A DNA stretch of 32,909 nucleotides from an uncultured Oscillospiraceae bacterium. Its GTDB lineage: Bacteria; Bacillota; Clostridia; Oscillospirales; Ruminococcaceae. The stretch spans positions 1 to 32,909 of the forward strand of contig CAJTTB010000012.1 in NCBI GenBank assembly GCA_910579175.1, read 5' to 3'. Below, piece by piece: positions 1 to 8,484 of this stretch. Made by a program: the position numbers and the translations under genes. How positions within the stretch are numbered: the stretch's first letter is position 1; each line of letters starts with the position of its first letter. The notes under the pieces were generated by a model. That model saw only the letters and a program-made list of their open reading frames with translations. It did no database searches and was not told where the DNA came from.

Positions 1-43
1 CTATTGCAATTTGTCAATGAATCCAACATAATACTTGATATAC

Positions 44-205
44 ACGAAAAAATATACTTTATCATTCCCAAAAAGTATCAATAATCCTTTGTAAAAAGAC
101 CATAAAAAAACAGACTTACCATATGGCAAGTCTGTAGAAGTAAAATAAGTTTTTTGAGAAATTTACATTATTATAAAATGAACGAAAAAGCATACTTTGT
201 CGTTC
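44..205. repeat. Imperfect 24-bp direct repeat, copies at 44-67 and 182-205
   Basis: Two copies share the pattern ACGAAAAA, two variable bases, ATACTTT, one variable base, TC, one variable base, TTC. They match at 20 of 24 positions and start 138 bp apart. The right copy also lies in a dyad (GAACGA at 180-185 against TCGTTC at 200-205, with inner AAAG/CTTT), which the left copy lacks. Function is unknown. It could be a duplicated operator or remnants of an intergenic repeat family. Confidence 0.45.
110..135 (-). terminator. Hairpin with T-run on the minus strand
   Basis: ACAGACTT (110-117) pairs with AAGTCTGT (128-135), with an inner CC/GG around ATAT. Seven A residues lie directly left of the stem, so on the minus strand the hairpin is followed by a run of T, as in an intrinsic terminator. 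No minus-strand gene ends here; the next gene is on the plus strand at 359. It may stop antisense transcription, or act weakly on a plus-strand gene left of the window. Apart from this hairpin and the direct repeat I see nothing in 1-358. Confidence 0.45.
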
Positions 206-358
206 AAATAGAATTTAAATGATATGATTCAAAAACAACATAAAAAAACGGGAATATATAACTACAAAAATAAACAAATTTTATAAAGTTAAATTATTAG
301 ATATTTACAAATGGCAAAGTATAGTTTAATCTTTTTTATTACAATGGAGGATCTTATT

Positions 359-2632
359 ATGGAACCGATTAAACAACGATTATTTGTCCGAAATCAAGCA
401 GAATGGGAAAAATTATGCAGCCAAAATTATCATTCGGATAGAAAATTAACTGTCACAACTGTTAAAAACGCAATTATACTGCCTCCTAAGATTTTAAGTA
501 CTGGTGCTTACAGCGGCGGTGTTTGCGATAGCAATTTTCAATTTTTAGCAGGACTTCTGAGAAATGGCAGAAATAACTTCACCAGTCCGGGTGTTTATGG
601 AATTGGCACTAGTTATAAAGTGGACAGAAAGAATATCCATTTCTCTGACGATAAAGTGGTTTTCGGTGGAGTTTTAATCGGGCATTTTGGACATTTTATC
701 TTAGAATGTATGAACAGATTATGGTGGTGGGTTCAAAACCAAGATTGCAATCACAAAATTGTCTTTATCTCAATCTTTAAAAGACCAGCTTGGTTTACAG
801 ACTTCTTTCATCTATTAGGGATAAATACCAATCAAATCATATTTGTAGAACAGCCCACCCAATTCAAAGAAATTGTGATACCAGAAGAATCTGCACACAG
901 TTGGAAAGAATATACCAATGAGTATCTGCTTCCCCACAAATTATTGGCACAAAACGCCAGTAAATCTTTTCCCAATCCAGTTTCAAAAATCTATTTAACA
1001 AGAAGCGCTTTTCACAGGAATATGGTGAATGACTGTTATAATGAAAAATATTTTGAACGCTTTTATGAGGAAAGAGGATACACCATCATCTCTCCTGAAA
1101 CTTTGCCAATACATGAACAAATTGCACTGATTGCAAATGCTGATGAAATTGTAGCAACCTTGGGAAGTATCAGCCACAACATTCTCTTTGCAAAACCAAA
1201 AGCGAAATTCACCATCCTTACTAGAGTAGATCATCAAACACTTCCCCCACAATGTATTATCAATCAGGCTGTTGGAGTGGATTACTGTTTTGTGGATGTT
1301 TCAATGAATTATTTATTTAATGGTGATAGAACTACAGGTGTAAACTTGCTTGGCACAACGGAATGTTGGAAATCTTATGTAAAAAATCATTTAAAAGAAA
1401 CATGGGATGAAAAAAATAATACTACAATAGAAGTTTTTTGGGGCTACCTTTTAGAATGGCTATCCTATTATTCCAATCCAAAAAATTATCCCAAAATTTC
1501 CAACTGGAAAATCCTTGATATGTTAAATCAGATGAACTATATTTTACTTGGACATACATTGGATAAAAAGCAATTTCCCACTCGAGATTTTGACGCAGAA
1601 TTAACTCAAAAAGAAAAACTGTTACAACAAGAACGCTTTTATCTTTCCCAGATAAAAGAGGAATGGACCAAAACAAATCAAATTTCCAAACAAATGATAA
1701 CAACCTATTTAAAAATCATGGATGATATCTTAAATATCAGACAAGAAGTTATCAATTATGACCAACTTCATCATATTGCAATTCAAAAATTAAATAAACC
1801 TATTGTCGCTTATTCCACACATATCAGTAATATTGGTTGGATTCAATCAGTAAAATCAGGAGAAGTCAGTGGAACTCAAGGGCAAAATCATAAAATAGAA
1901 GCAATTCAAATTGAAAGAATTGATTTCAGTGAAAATATCACCTATGCAGCTTATATAAAAGACCTCGGATGGACCGACTGGAAATCCAATAAAGAATTTG
2001 CTGGAACTGTCGGAAAAGGATTACCCATTCAGTCATTTAAAATCAAATTTCCAACACCAGAAGAAAATTATCGAATTTCTTATCGTGCCTTTCACAAGGA
2101 ATCTGGTTGGAGTTCTTGGCATTGTGACGGAGAAGAAACCAATACATTCCACTATCCCGCATTAGAAGCAATCCAAATCAAGATAGATGAAATACAAGAT
2201 GAATTTCAAACTTGTCAACTTCAATTGGAGCAAATTGCTATCAATCACAAAAATCAGATCGATAACATATTGACAGAAAACGAAGAATTGACAAAGACCA
2301 ATGAATTTTTAAAGGGAAAAGTTGCTGTTTATACCGAAAATATCGAGGATTATAAAGCCACCTTTGAATATAAAAATGTTCAGATAGAAAAGCTATCCTT
2401 ACAAAAAATCTCCTTACAAAAGGAACAAGCACAACTTGTAGAGAATCAAAATCGCCTGCAAAAACAAAAACAACAGCTAACCGAAGAACGAAATCTTTTA
2501 CTGGAGCAAAAACAGCAATTAATCGAAGAACGAAATCTCTTATTGGAACAAAAACAGCAATTGACTCAAGAAAAAGAAAATATGATAAATTCTCTTTCCT
2601 GGAGAATCACAAAATTTTTAAGACGAAAATAA
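359..2632 (+). CDS. GT61-like (DUF563) glycosyltransferase with ChW repeats and C-terminal coiled coil
   Basis: The N-terminal ~330 residues look like a GT61/DUF563 glycosyltransferase: IGHFGHFILE (about residues 105-115), then a YLTRS segment, NEKYFE, 'PETLPIHEQIALIANA' and 'SISHNILFA', matching the family's arginine-containing strand, EQI helix and GA(G)LTN-type end. Residues ~480-610 hold two to three ChW-type repeats (ISNIGW..., KDLGWTDW, KESGWSSW, each ending near an 'EAIQI(K/E)' strand), which are normally found on clostridial surface proteins. A glutamine-rich coiled coil follows, ending in NSLSWRITKFLRRK, a tail seen on many surface-polysaccharide glycosyltransferases. There is no signal peptide, so it probably acts in the cytoplasm in cell-surface polysaccharide or glycoprotein synthesis; the acceptor is unknown. 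I chose the ATG at 359 because GGAGG lies 8 bases upstream; an in-frame ATG at 311 has no ribosome site. It stands alone with its own terminator. Confidence 0.75.
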   Translation: MEPIKQRLFVRNQAEWEKLCSQNYHSDRKLTVTTVKNAIILPPKILSTGAYSGGVCDSNFQFLAGLLRNGRNNFTSPGVYGIGTSYKVDRKNIHFSDDKVVFGGVLIGHFGHFILECMNRLWWWVQNQDCNHKIVFISIFKRPAWFTDFFHLLGINTNQIIFVEQPTQFKEIVIPEESAHSWKEYTNEYLLPHKLLAQNASKSFPNPVSKIYLTRSAFHRNMVNDCYNEKYFERFYEERGYTIISPETLPIHEQIALIANADEIVATLGSISHNILFAKPKAKFTILTRVDHQTLPPQCIINQAVGVDYCFVDVSMNYLFNGDRTTGVNLLGTTECWKSYVKNHLKETWDEKNNTTIEVFWGYLLEWLSYYSNPKNYPKISNWKILDMLNQMNYILLGHTLDKKQFPTRDFDAELTQKEKLLQQERFYLSQIKEEWTKTNQISKQMITTYLKIMDDILNIRQEVINYDQLHHIAIQKLNKPIVAYSTHISNIGWIQSVKSGEVSGTQGQNHKIEAIQIERIDFSENITYAAYIKDLGWTDWKSNKEFAGTVGKGLPIQSFKIKFPTPEENYRISYRAFHKESGWSSWHCDGEETNTFHYPALEAIQIKIDEIQDEFQTCQLQLEQIAINHKNQIDNILTENEELTKTNEFLKGKVAVYTENIEDYKATFEYKNVQIEKLSLQKISLQKEQAQLVENQNRLQKQKQQLTEERNLLLEQKQQLIEERNLLLEQKQQLTQEKENMINSLSWRITKFLRRK
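2465..2572 (+). repeat. 42-bp tandem repeat (2.6 copies) inside the coiled coil
   Basis: Units start at 2465, 2507 and 2549 (partial). Each encodes a 14-residue unit QKQQL(T/I)EERNLLLE, that is two heptads, so copy-number change would lengthen the coiled coil without breaking frame. The copies differ mainly at synonymous positions, so the duplication is not very recent. Confidence 0.8.
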
Positions 2633-2638
2633 TTTAAA

Positions 2639-2666
2639 AATCCGCTGGTGTTTACCAGCGGATTTT
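2639..2666. terminator. Bidirectional intrinsic terminator between convergent genes
   Basis: AATCCGCTGGT (2639-2649) pairs perfectly with ACCAGCGGATT (2654-2664) around a GTTT loop. T residues follow on the plus strand and AAAAA precedes on the left, which reads as TTTTT on the minus strand. It serves the glycosyltransferase gene on the plus strand and the alaS-HIT operon on the minus strand. Confidence 0.9.
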
Positions 2667-2703
2667 CATTCGTCTTTTTTAAATTTTACCTTATCAATCT
2701 AGA

Positions 2704-3045
2704 TTATCCCGGTGGCCAAGCCAAACTCCTTCCACCCAATACATGAAAATGAAGGTGCTTTACTGTCTGCCCGCCATCTTCACCAACATTATTGACAATT
2801 CGATACCCCTGTAATAAGTTTAGCTGTTTTGCCAATTTTGCAATCACTGCAAAAATATGAGCAACAACCGCAGCGTTTTCTTCAGTCAACTCCTCTGCAC
2901 TGACAATATGTTGTTTTGGAATCACCAAAAAATGCACTGGTGCTTGTGGCTGAATATCGTAAAACGCATAACATTGATCATCTTCATAAATTTTATTAGA
3001 GGGAATCTCACCTGTAATAATTTTACAAAATAGACAATCGCTCAT
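2704..3045 (-). CDS. HIT family nucleotide hydrolase (HinT-like)
   Basis: A 113-residue protein of the PKCI/HinT branch of the histidine-triad superfamily, which hydrolyses purine nucleoside phosphoramidates such as adenylated lysine adducts. The triad HLHFH is at residues 97-101, followed by VLGG. N-terminal CLFC (Cys4, Cys7) is the zinc-binding pair common in this branch. The length is standard. The ATG at 3045 is preceded by AGGAGG at 8 bases; a longer in-frame reading to 3075 begins before that site and is not expected to be used. It starts 30 bp after the alaS stop codon, so it is probably co-transcribed. HinT enzymes cleave aminoacyl-adenylates formed by synthetases, which makes the pairing with alaS sensible, though that link is inference. 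Confidence 0.9.
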   Translation of the reverse strand: MSDCLFCKIITGEIPSNKIYEDDQCYAFYDIQPQAPVHFLVIPKQHIVSAEELTEENAAVVAHIFAVIAKLAKQLNLLQGYRIVNNVGEDGGQTVKHLHFHVLGGRSLAWPPG

Positions 3046-3075
3046 TTTACATTCCTCCTTTCCCAATTCAATCAT

Positions 3076-5715
3076 TTATTTAGATAAGAAATTTTCTAAA
3101 ATTCCAACAGCATCTTTCAACGCAGTGTCAATCTTAGCAATATCTCCAACACCTGCCATTGCACTATCAGGTCTTCCGCCACCTTTACCACCAGTAATTG
3201 CAGAAACTTCTTTTACAATCTTTCCTGCATGAGCACCCAAAGCAATGGCTTGCTTTCCGCAAACACAGAGCATATTTGCACGGTCTGAATCAACACTTAC
3301 CAACAATGCTACCATATTTTCCGCTTTATCTTTTAGCTGATCACCCATCAAACGCAGTGCCTCTGTCTTGACATCCTTTACCATTGTACAAACAAATTGA
3401 ACGCCTTTTACAGAACTTGCATTTTCTAATAAACTGTCTAATTGAGTGGATGCCAATTTTGCATTTAAACGCTCAATTTCCTGATTTTTCTCCTTTAACT
3501 CTGTAGAGACAGCTTGGCACTTGTGTACCAATTCTGTTGGATTAGACAATTTCAGCGCTGTTGCAGCCTGTTGAATGGTGGTTGTAGATTCACGCAGTAA
3601 CTCTAAAATCTGCATTCCAGTTTTTGCCTCAATTCGACGGATACCAGCAGCTACAGAGGACTCACTCACAATTTTAAACAATCCAATCTTAGCAGTGTTA
3701 TCCACATGAGTACCACCACAAAATTCAATTGAATAGCCTCCAGCATTTACAACACGTACCACATCGCCATATTTTTCTCCAAATAGTGCCATTGCTCCGG
3801 TTTTCTTTGCCTCTTCTATTCCCATTTCCTTTACGATAACTGGCAAACTTTCAAAGATTTTTGTATTGACCTGTACCTCTATTTTGTGTATTTCATCTTT
3901 GCTCAATGCCTCAAAGTGAGAAAAGTCAAAGCGCAATGTATGTGCATTGACCAACTGTCCTGCTTGATGAACATGATCACCCAATACATTTCTCAATGCA
4001 GCTTGTAATAAATGTGCAGCAGTATGATTTCTCATAATTGACTCACGCACCAAAACCGCAACCATTTGATGTACTGTGTCTCCCACTTGGAAGCTGCCTT
4101 CCTCCACTTCACAGACATGAACAAACAGTCCAGTTCCTGTCTTTTGTACATCTAATACACTGGCAATATTGCTCTCTTGTGTAATCTTTCCTTTATCTGC
4201 TACCTGTCCACCGCTTTCTGCATAAAAACAGGTTTTATCAAATACAATGGTTGCCCTTTGACCCTTTTGTACAACAGGTACCATTTCATTTTCTACCATA
4301 ATTGCCAAAATTTTTGCGTCTGTCTGAAGCTGGTCATACCCCACAAACTCTGGTTTTACGCCATCCAGTTTCAAGACCTCTTCTGCCCAAGCAACATCTT
4401 CCATAGACATTCTCGCAGTTCTCGCACGCTCTTTTTGTTCATTCATCAATTTAACAAAGGCATCTTCATCCAAATTAAGTCCTTTTTCTTCAATAATTTC
4501 CTTTGTCAAATCAATGGGAAAACCATAGGTATCATATAATTTAAATGCAGCTTCCCCAGAAAATACAGCTTCCTGCTTGAGTTCAATTGCATCAATCAAC
4601 TGATTGAGCATCTCAAATCCCTTATCGATGGTCCGATTAAAGTTTTCCTCTTCAAATTGGATGGTCTTTTCCAAATATGCCTGTTTTTCGGTCAATTCTG
4701 GATAAGCTACCGCATTTTCTTGTGCCACTGTCTTTACAACCTGATACAAAAATGGTCGATTAATTCCCAACAATCTGCCATGACGTGCAGCGCGTCTGAG
4801 CAGTCTTCTCAGCACATAGCCACGCCCTTCATTAGAAGGTGTTACCCCATCTGCCAACATAAATACAGTGCTACGAATATGATCAGTAATTACACGTAAA
4901 GAAATGTCCTTTTTCTCGTCCTCATGATAGGAAACGCCTGCAATTTCGCTGATGTGTTTCATAATATTCTGAATGGTGTCCACTTCAAATAAATTATCAA
5001 CATCTTGCATAATACAAGCCAAACGCTCTAACCCCATACCAGTATCAATATTGGGATGTTCCAAAGGCGTATAATTTCCATTTCCATCATTGTCAAACTG
5101 GCTAAATACCAAATTCCAAAATTCTACAAAGCGGTCACATTCACAACCAACTGCACAATCTGGACTGCCACAACCCTTATCTTCTCCGCGGTCAAAATAA
5201 ATTTCAGAGCAAGGACCACAAGGACCTGCACCTATTTCCCAGAAATTATCCGCCTTTCCCAAACGCACAATACGCTCAGGCGCTACCCCCACTTCATTGA
5301 CCCAAATATCTCTTGCTTCATCGTCATCTTCATAAATGGAAACCCAAAGACGATCAACTGGCATTTCTAACCGCTCAGTAATAAATTCCCAAGCCCACTT
5401 TGTTACCTCATGTTTAAAGTAGTCTCCAAAGGAAAAATTTCCCAGCATTTCAAAAAATGTGCCATGACGTGCTGTTTTTCCAACATTTTCAATATCTGGT
5501 GTGCGAATGCACTTTTGACAGGTCGCAACGCGTTTGCTTGGCGGTGTCTCTTGACCCAAAAACCATTTTTTCATAGGTGCCATACCAGAATTGATCAATA
5601 GTAAACTATTGTCTCCCTGTGGAAGCAATGGAAAACTAGACAATCTTGTATGTGCCTTTTCTTCAAAAAAACTCAAAAACTGTTCTCTTAATTCGTTTAA
5701 TCCAGTCCATTTCAT
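3076..5715 (-). CDS. alaS: Alanyl-tRNA synthetase
   Basis: A full-length class II alanyl-tRNA synthetase of 879 residues, which charges tRNA-Ala with alanine. It starts MKWTGLNELREQFLSFFEEK, runs through the class II catalytic core (GTFFEMLGNFSFGDYFK; GPCGPCSEIYFDRG), a cysteine-rich insert (CGSPDCAVGCECDRF) usual in clostridial AlaS, the tRNA-binding helices, the editing domain with HTAAH (about residue 562) and CGGTH (about 667) as zinc ligands, and the C-Ala domain with GGKGGGRPDSAMAGVGD. The ATG at 5715 has AAAGGGG about 9 bases upstream; the open frame continues to 5826 but that part lies inside the T-box leader. Expression should rise when uncharged tRNA-Ala accumulates, through the leader. 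The HIT gene follows in the same transcript. Confidence 0.97.
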   Translation of the reverse strand: MKWTGLNELREQFLSFFEEKAHTRLSSFPLLPQGDNSLLLINSGMAPMKKWFLGQETPPSKRVATCQKCIRTPDIENVGKTARHGTFFEMLGNFSFGDYFKHEVTKWAWEFITERLEMPVDRLWVSIYEDDDEARDIWVNEVGVAPERIVRLGKADNFWEIGAGPCGPCSEIYFDRGEDKGCGSPDCAVGCECDRFVEFWNLVFSQFDNDGNGNYTPLEHPNIDTGMGLERLACIMQDVDNLFEVDTIQNIMKHISEIAGVSYHEDEKKDISLRVITDHIRSTVFMLADGVTPSNEGRGYVLRRLLRRAARHGRLLGINRPFLYQVVKTVAQENAVAYPELTEKQAYLEKTIQFEEENFNRTIDKGFEMLNQLIDAIELKQEAVFSGEAAFKLYDTYGFPIDLTKEIIEEKGLNLDEDAFVKLMNEQKERARTARMSMEDVAWAEEVLKLDGVKPEFVGYDQLQTDAKILAIMVENEMVPVVQKGQRATIVFDKTCFYAESGGQVADKGKITQESNIASVLDVQKTGTGLFVHVCEVEEGSFQVGDTVHQMVAVLVRESIMRNHTAAHLLQAALRNVLGDHVHQAGQLVNAHTLRFDFSHFEALSKDEIHKIEVQVNTKIFESLPVIVKEMGIEEAKKTGAMALFGEKYGDVVRVVNAGGYSIEFCGGTHVDNTAKIGLFKIVSESSVAAGIRRIEAKTGMQILELLRESTTTIQQAATALKLSNPTELVHKCQAVSTELKEKNQEIERLNAKLASTQLDSLLENASSVKGVQFVCTMVKDVKTEALRLMGDQLKDKAENMVALLVSVDSDRANMLCVCGKQAIALGAHAGKIVKEVSAITGGKGGGRPDSAMAGVGDIAKIDTALKDAVGILENFLSK

Positions 5716-5745
5716 TACAAATTCCCCTTTACAAACCAAATTAAA

Positions 5746-6002
5746 AAGAGCCATAATCCCAATCAAATTATGGAACGAAGGCTCTTTTCCTATTCCGTGG
5801 CACCACCCAAATTGCCAAAATAACACTTCTTTATTTTGACCACTTTCTTATCCTTTAACGCAGCATTTACGTTTGACTCATCGCCAACAGCTCCAAGACG
5901 GCACCTAAATAGATACAGTAAAATCTTGCACCACATCGATTTTTTCTCTAAACAGTATCTTTTATTTAGTTAATCTTTTCTTTGCAGTTATCTATGATAA
6001 TG
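5746..6002 (-). promoter_or_regulatory. T-box riboswitch leader of alaS
   Basis: Reading the minus strand from 6002 to 5746. A long Stem I (CTAAATA and GATAC pairing with GTATC and TATTTAG, then AAAATC/GATTTT) is followed by GGTGCCG, in which GCC at 5902-5900 is a credible alanine specifier codon. The conserved T-box is TGGGTGGTGCCACGG at 5809-5795; its TGGT is complementary to ACCA, as expected for tRNA-Ala with discriminator A. The competing terminator is AAGAGCC and ATAAT (starting at 5786) pairing with ATTAT and GGCTCTT (ending at 5746), then CTCTTTTTAA. The family mechanism is that uncharged tRNA stabilises the antiterminator. The T-box and terminator are clear; the Stem I fold and specifier are my reading by eye. 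Confidence 0.9.
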
Positions 6003-6008
6003 ATTTTT

Positions 6009-6037
6009 ATTATAAGTTTGATTTTACAATTTGTCAA
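6009..6037 (-). promoter_or_regulatory. Consensus sigma-A promoter of alaS
   Basis: On the minus strand TTGACA (6037-6032), a 17-base spacer and TATAAT (6014-6009) match the sigma-A consensus exactly. Transcription should begin near 6002, giving a leader of about 285 bases that contains the T-box. Confidence 0.92.
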
Positions 6038-6112
6038 TATCTTTTCTATCACAACAACCTCCTGCATATCATCTAAATTTTCTTTGTTTTTCACAAAAGA
6101 AGCATTTTATGA

Positions 6113-6141
6113 TTGTAATTTCACAATAAATTCTGTATAAT
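6113..6141 (+). promoter_or_regulatory. Probable promoter of comEC and the downstream run
   Basis: TTGTAA (6113-6118), a 17-base spacer and TATAAT (6136-6141). It lies about 70 bp from the divergent alaS promoter and would give an untranslated leader of about 140 bases before comEC. I see no recognisable riboswitch or strong hairpin in that leader. Confidence 0.65.
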
Positions 6142-6290
6142 TTGTACTGGCTACAGTCACAAATACAACCAATCGAGACAGCAACGACTGAATTTCTATC
6201 TACAAGTATAAAGTACAAAGAGTTCTTTCTTCTGTGTTGTCAAATACCAATTTATGGACGACTATCTGGTCAAAAAGGATGTGATATTTT

Positions 6291-8471
6291 ATGAAACGCC
6301 CCTTTGTAGCAATTGGCGGTGGATTTTTAGTTGGCTGTTTTCTCGCTTCTTATATCCATTTTCTCATCCTGCTTATCTGCATACCGATCACTGCTATCAC
6401 TATTTTTATATATGCCTTAAAACAAAAGAAAAAAGCACTCCTCATTGCTGCAGGCGTATTTTTTTGTTGCACTTTATTGGGCACAATTTTATTCACATTC
6501 AAGACACAACTGAATTATGAAAGAGTAATTGTTCTCGATCAACAAACAGCTACGATTACCGCAACCGTTACCGACTATCAAATGCGCCGAAATAACCACT
6601 ATACTTATTATCTTCAGGTAGAATCTGTCACCCTAGATAATCCTCTTGAAAAACCCTACCAAGATGACTTTGATCTGATTTTATATGCAACATATGGATT
6701 CGATGTCAATTTATATGATAAAATCACACTGCCTGTTTCCTTCTTTCTACCCGAAAATCACGATTTATTTGACAGTGTTCGATATCATCAGTCAAATCAT
6801 ATTTATCTATTGGCTTCCACTCAGGTCGAAGAAGTACAAATTGCCTCTCCCAAAGTCAAACCACTCCTTTACTATGCCAAAATGATCAACAATACGTTAT
6901 CAGCAAACTTAGAAGCTCGTCTTTCACCACAGGGAGCTTCCTTGCTCAAAGGAATGATTTTAGGAAATCGCAATCACTTTGACTTTGATCTAAAACAGGA
7001 TTATATCAATACTGGAACCATTCATTTATTGGCGATTTCTGGAATCCATTTGGCAATTCTCTCCGGATTATTGCTCAAGCTATGCAAACGATTTTCTCCT
7101 CTGATAAAACTACTGCTTATTTCTATACTCCTGATTGGTTTTATCATCATCAGTGGTCTGCAACTTTCTGCAATACGCAGTGGCATTATGCTCTTTTTGA
7201 TACTTTTGGGAATGGTTTTTCGACGGCAGAGTGATGCTTTCAACTCCCTTTGTATTGCAGGTTTTCTAATTGTTTTGTTTAATGTTTATGCAATCATGGA
7301 TATAGGCTTTATCATGTCATTTTTGGCAACTTTGGGCATCATCGTAGTGTATCCAGTCCTATATCAAAAAATCATCCTATATTTTCATATCACCAACCGC
7401 TTTGCCAATAAACTCATTGAGTCGGTTTGTGTTTCACTGTCCGCCAATCTATTTTTAATGCCCGTTTTTGTTTTGCAGTTTGGCGTACTCAGCATCATTT
7501 CTCCAATTGTCAATTTAATCATTGGATTGACTGTAACTCCTATCTTAATTTTAGGTTTTATCCTGACCATAATCAGTGGTATTCCAATCTTTGGGTTTAT
7601 CTTTCAAATAGAAGATGCCCTAATTCAATTTCAAAATCATATCATCTCCTTCTTTGGAGATCTTCCATTTGCAACCATTGGATTAAACTTTACACCCTTA
7701 CATGTTTGGTTGTGGATGAGCCTATTTTTATTGGCAATCGGTTTTATTTGGAGAAAACAGGGATTTTTAAAATTATCTGTTTTGTTCACGGTCGGATTGT
7801 TTGTCTTTCTTTATGGCTATTGTAAATTTGAACTTCATAACAGTGTGCAAATCCATATCGTTGGAGATGGAGGTCATTCCAGTATCTTATTTCTCTATGG
7901 AACACAAGCCACGGTAATTTCCCCTTCAGACGATGATTACATCGACAAATCTGTATTAAACTTTCTAAAGCAAAAGGGCATTCGCACCATTGACAATTTA
8001 TTTTTAACCAGTTCTCGATTTACAGCATATGATGACACCATCGCTTTAATCCACAATCTTCCAGTGCAGAATATTTTATATCACAAAAACAATGGATGTC
8101 ATTTTATTTTGGAGGAAACTTCCTCAGGATATTATAAAAATCTCATTCCTATCAGTGACAATTTTGAAGCCTTAACGGTTGGCTCATTCTTGACAATTTC
8201 CACTGATTATTCCAATCAGGCACTCAATCTCACCGTTTCTTGTTATGATATCCCCATCTTCATCGGTACGCAAACCGCTGCAAAGAAAACAAATAGTCTG
8301 ATTACTTTTTTGCGCGGAACGGTTACACAGCCAGCAAACCATGAAACTGTTTCTATTTTGTTGGAAAAACCTTATTATCGCCAAGAAATTCCAGAAGGTT
8401 ATTTATATAGTTATCAAAATCATTTGGAATTTCGCATCAAAAAAGACCATCAAGTTACCTTGATTGAATAG
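6291..8471 (+). CDS. comEC: ComEC/Rec2-family DNA uptake channel with degenerate C-terminal domain
   Basis: ComEC forms the inner-membrane channel that passes single-stranded DNA into the cell during transformation. The 726-residue protein has N-terminal membrane segments (about 8-75), a soluble OB-like domain, and the Competence membrane domain beginning LLAISGIHLAILSGLLLK (about residue 244) with many helices. From about residue 515 comes a metallo-beta-lactamase-like domain: IVGDGGHSSILF sits where DVGQGDS-type sequence is usual. The metal-binding THxHxDH is missing; the matching place, LTSSRFTAYDD (about residue 572), has no histidine. It starts at the ATG of 6291 after AAAGGA, overlaps no neighbour, and is followed directly by holA, a common pairing. 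No comEA or comF is present, so natural competence cannot be claimed from this gene alone. Confidence 0.88.
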   Translation: MKRPFVAIGGGFLVGCFLASYIHFLILLICIPITAITIFIYALKQKKKALLIAAGVFFCCTLLGTILFTFKTQLNYERVIVLDQQTATITATVTDYQMRRNNHYTYYLQVESVTLDNPLEKPYQDDFDLILYATYGFDVNLYDKITLPVSFFLPENHDLFDSVRYHQSNHIYLLASTQVEEVQIASPKVKPLLYYAKMINNTLSANLEARLSPQGASLLKGMILGNRNHFDFDLKQDYINTGTIHLLAISGIHLAILSGLLLKLCKRFSPLIKLLLISILLIGFIIISGLQLSAIRSGIMLFLILLGMVFRRQSDAFNSLCIAGFLIVLFNVYAIMDIGFIMSFLATLGIIVVYPVLYQKIILYFHITNRFANKLIESVCVSLSANLFLMPVFVLQFGVLSIISPIVNLIIGLTVTPILILGFILTIISGIPIFGFIFQIEDALIQFQNHIISFFGDLPFATIGLNFTPLHVWLWMSLFLLAIGFIWRKQGFLKLSVLFTVGLFVFLYGYCKFELHNSVQIHIVGDGGHSSILFLYGTQATVISPSDDDYIDKSVLNFLKQKGIRTIDNLFLTSSRFTAYDDTIALIHNLPVQNILYHKNNGCHFILEETSSGYYKNLIPISDNFEALTVGSFLTISTDYSNQALNLTVSCYDIPIFIGTQTAAKKTNSLITFLRGTVTQPANHETVSILLEKPYYRQEIPEGYLYSYQNHLEFRIKKDHQVTLIE

Positions 8472-8484
8472 GAGTATTTTGATT

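Noticed and set aside
6142..6290. Small RNA or leader peptide upstream of comEC
   Set aside because: No strong hairpin and no short frame with a ribosome site; treated as an ordinary leader.
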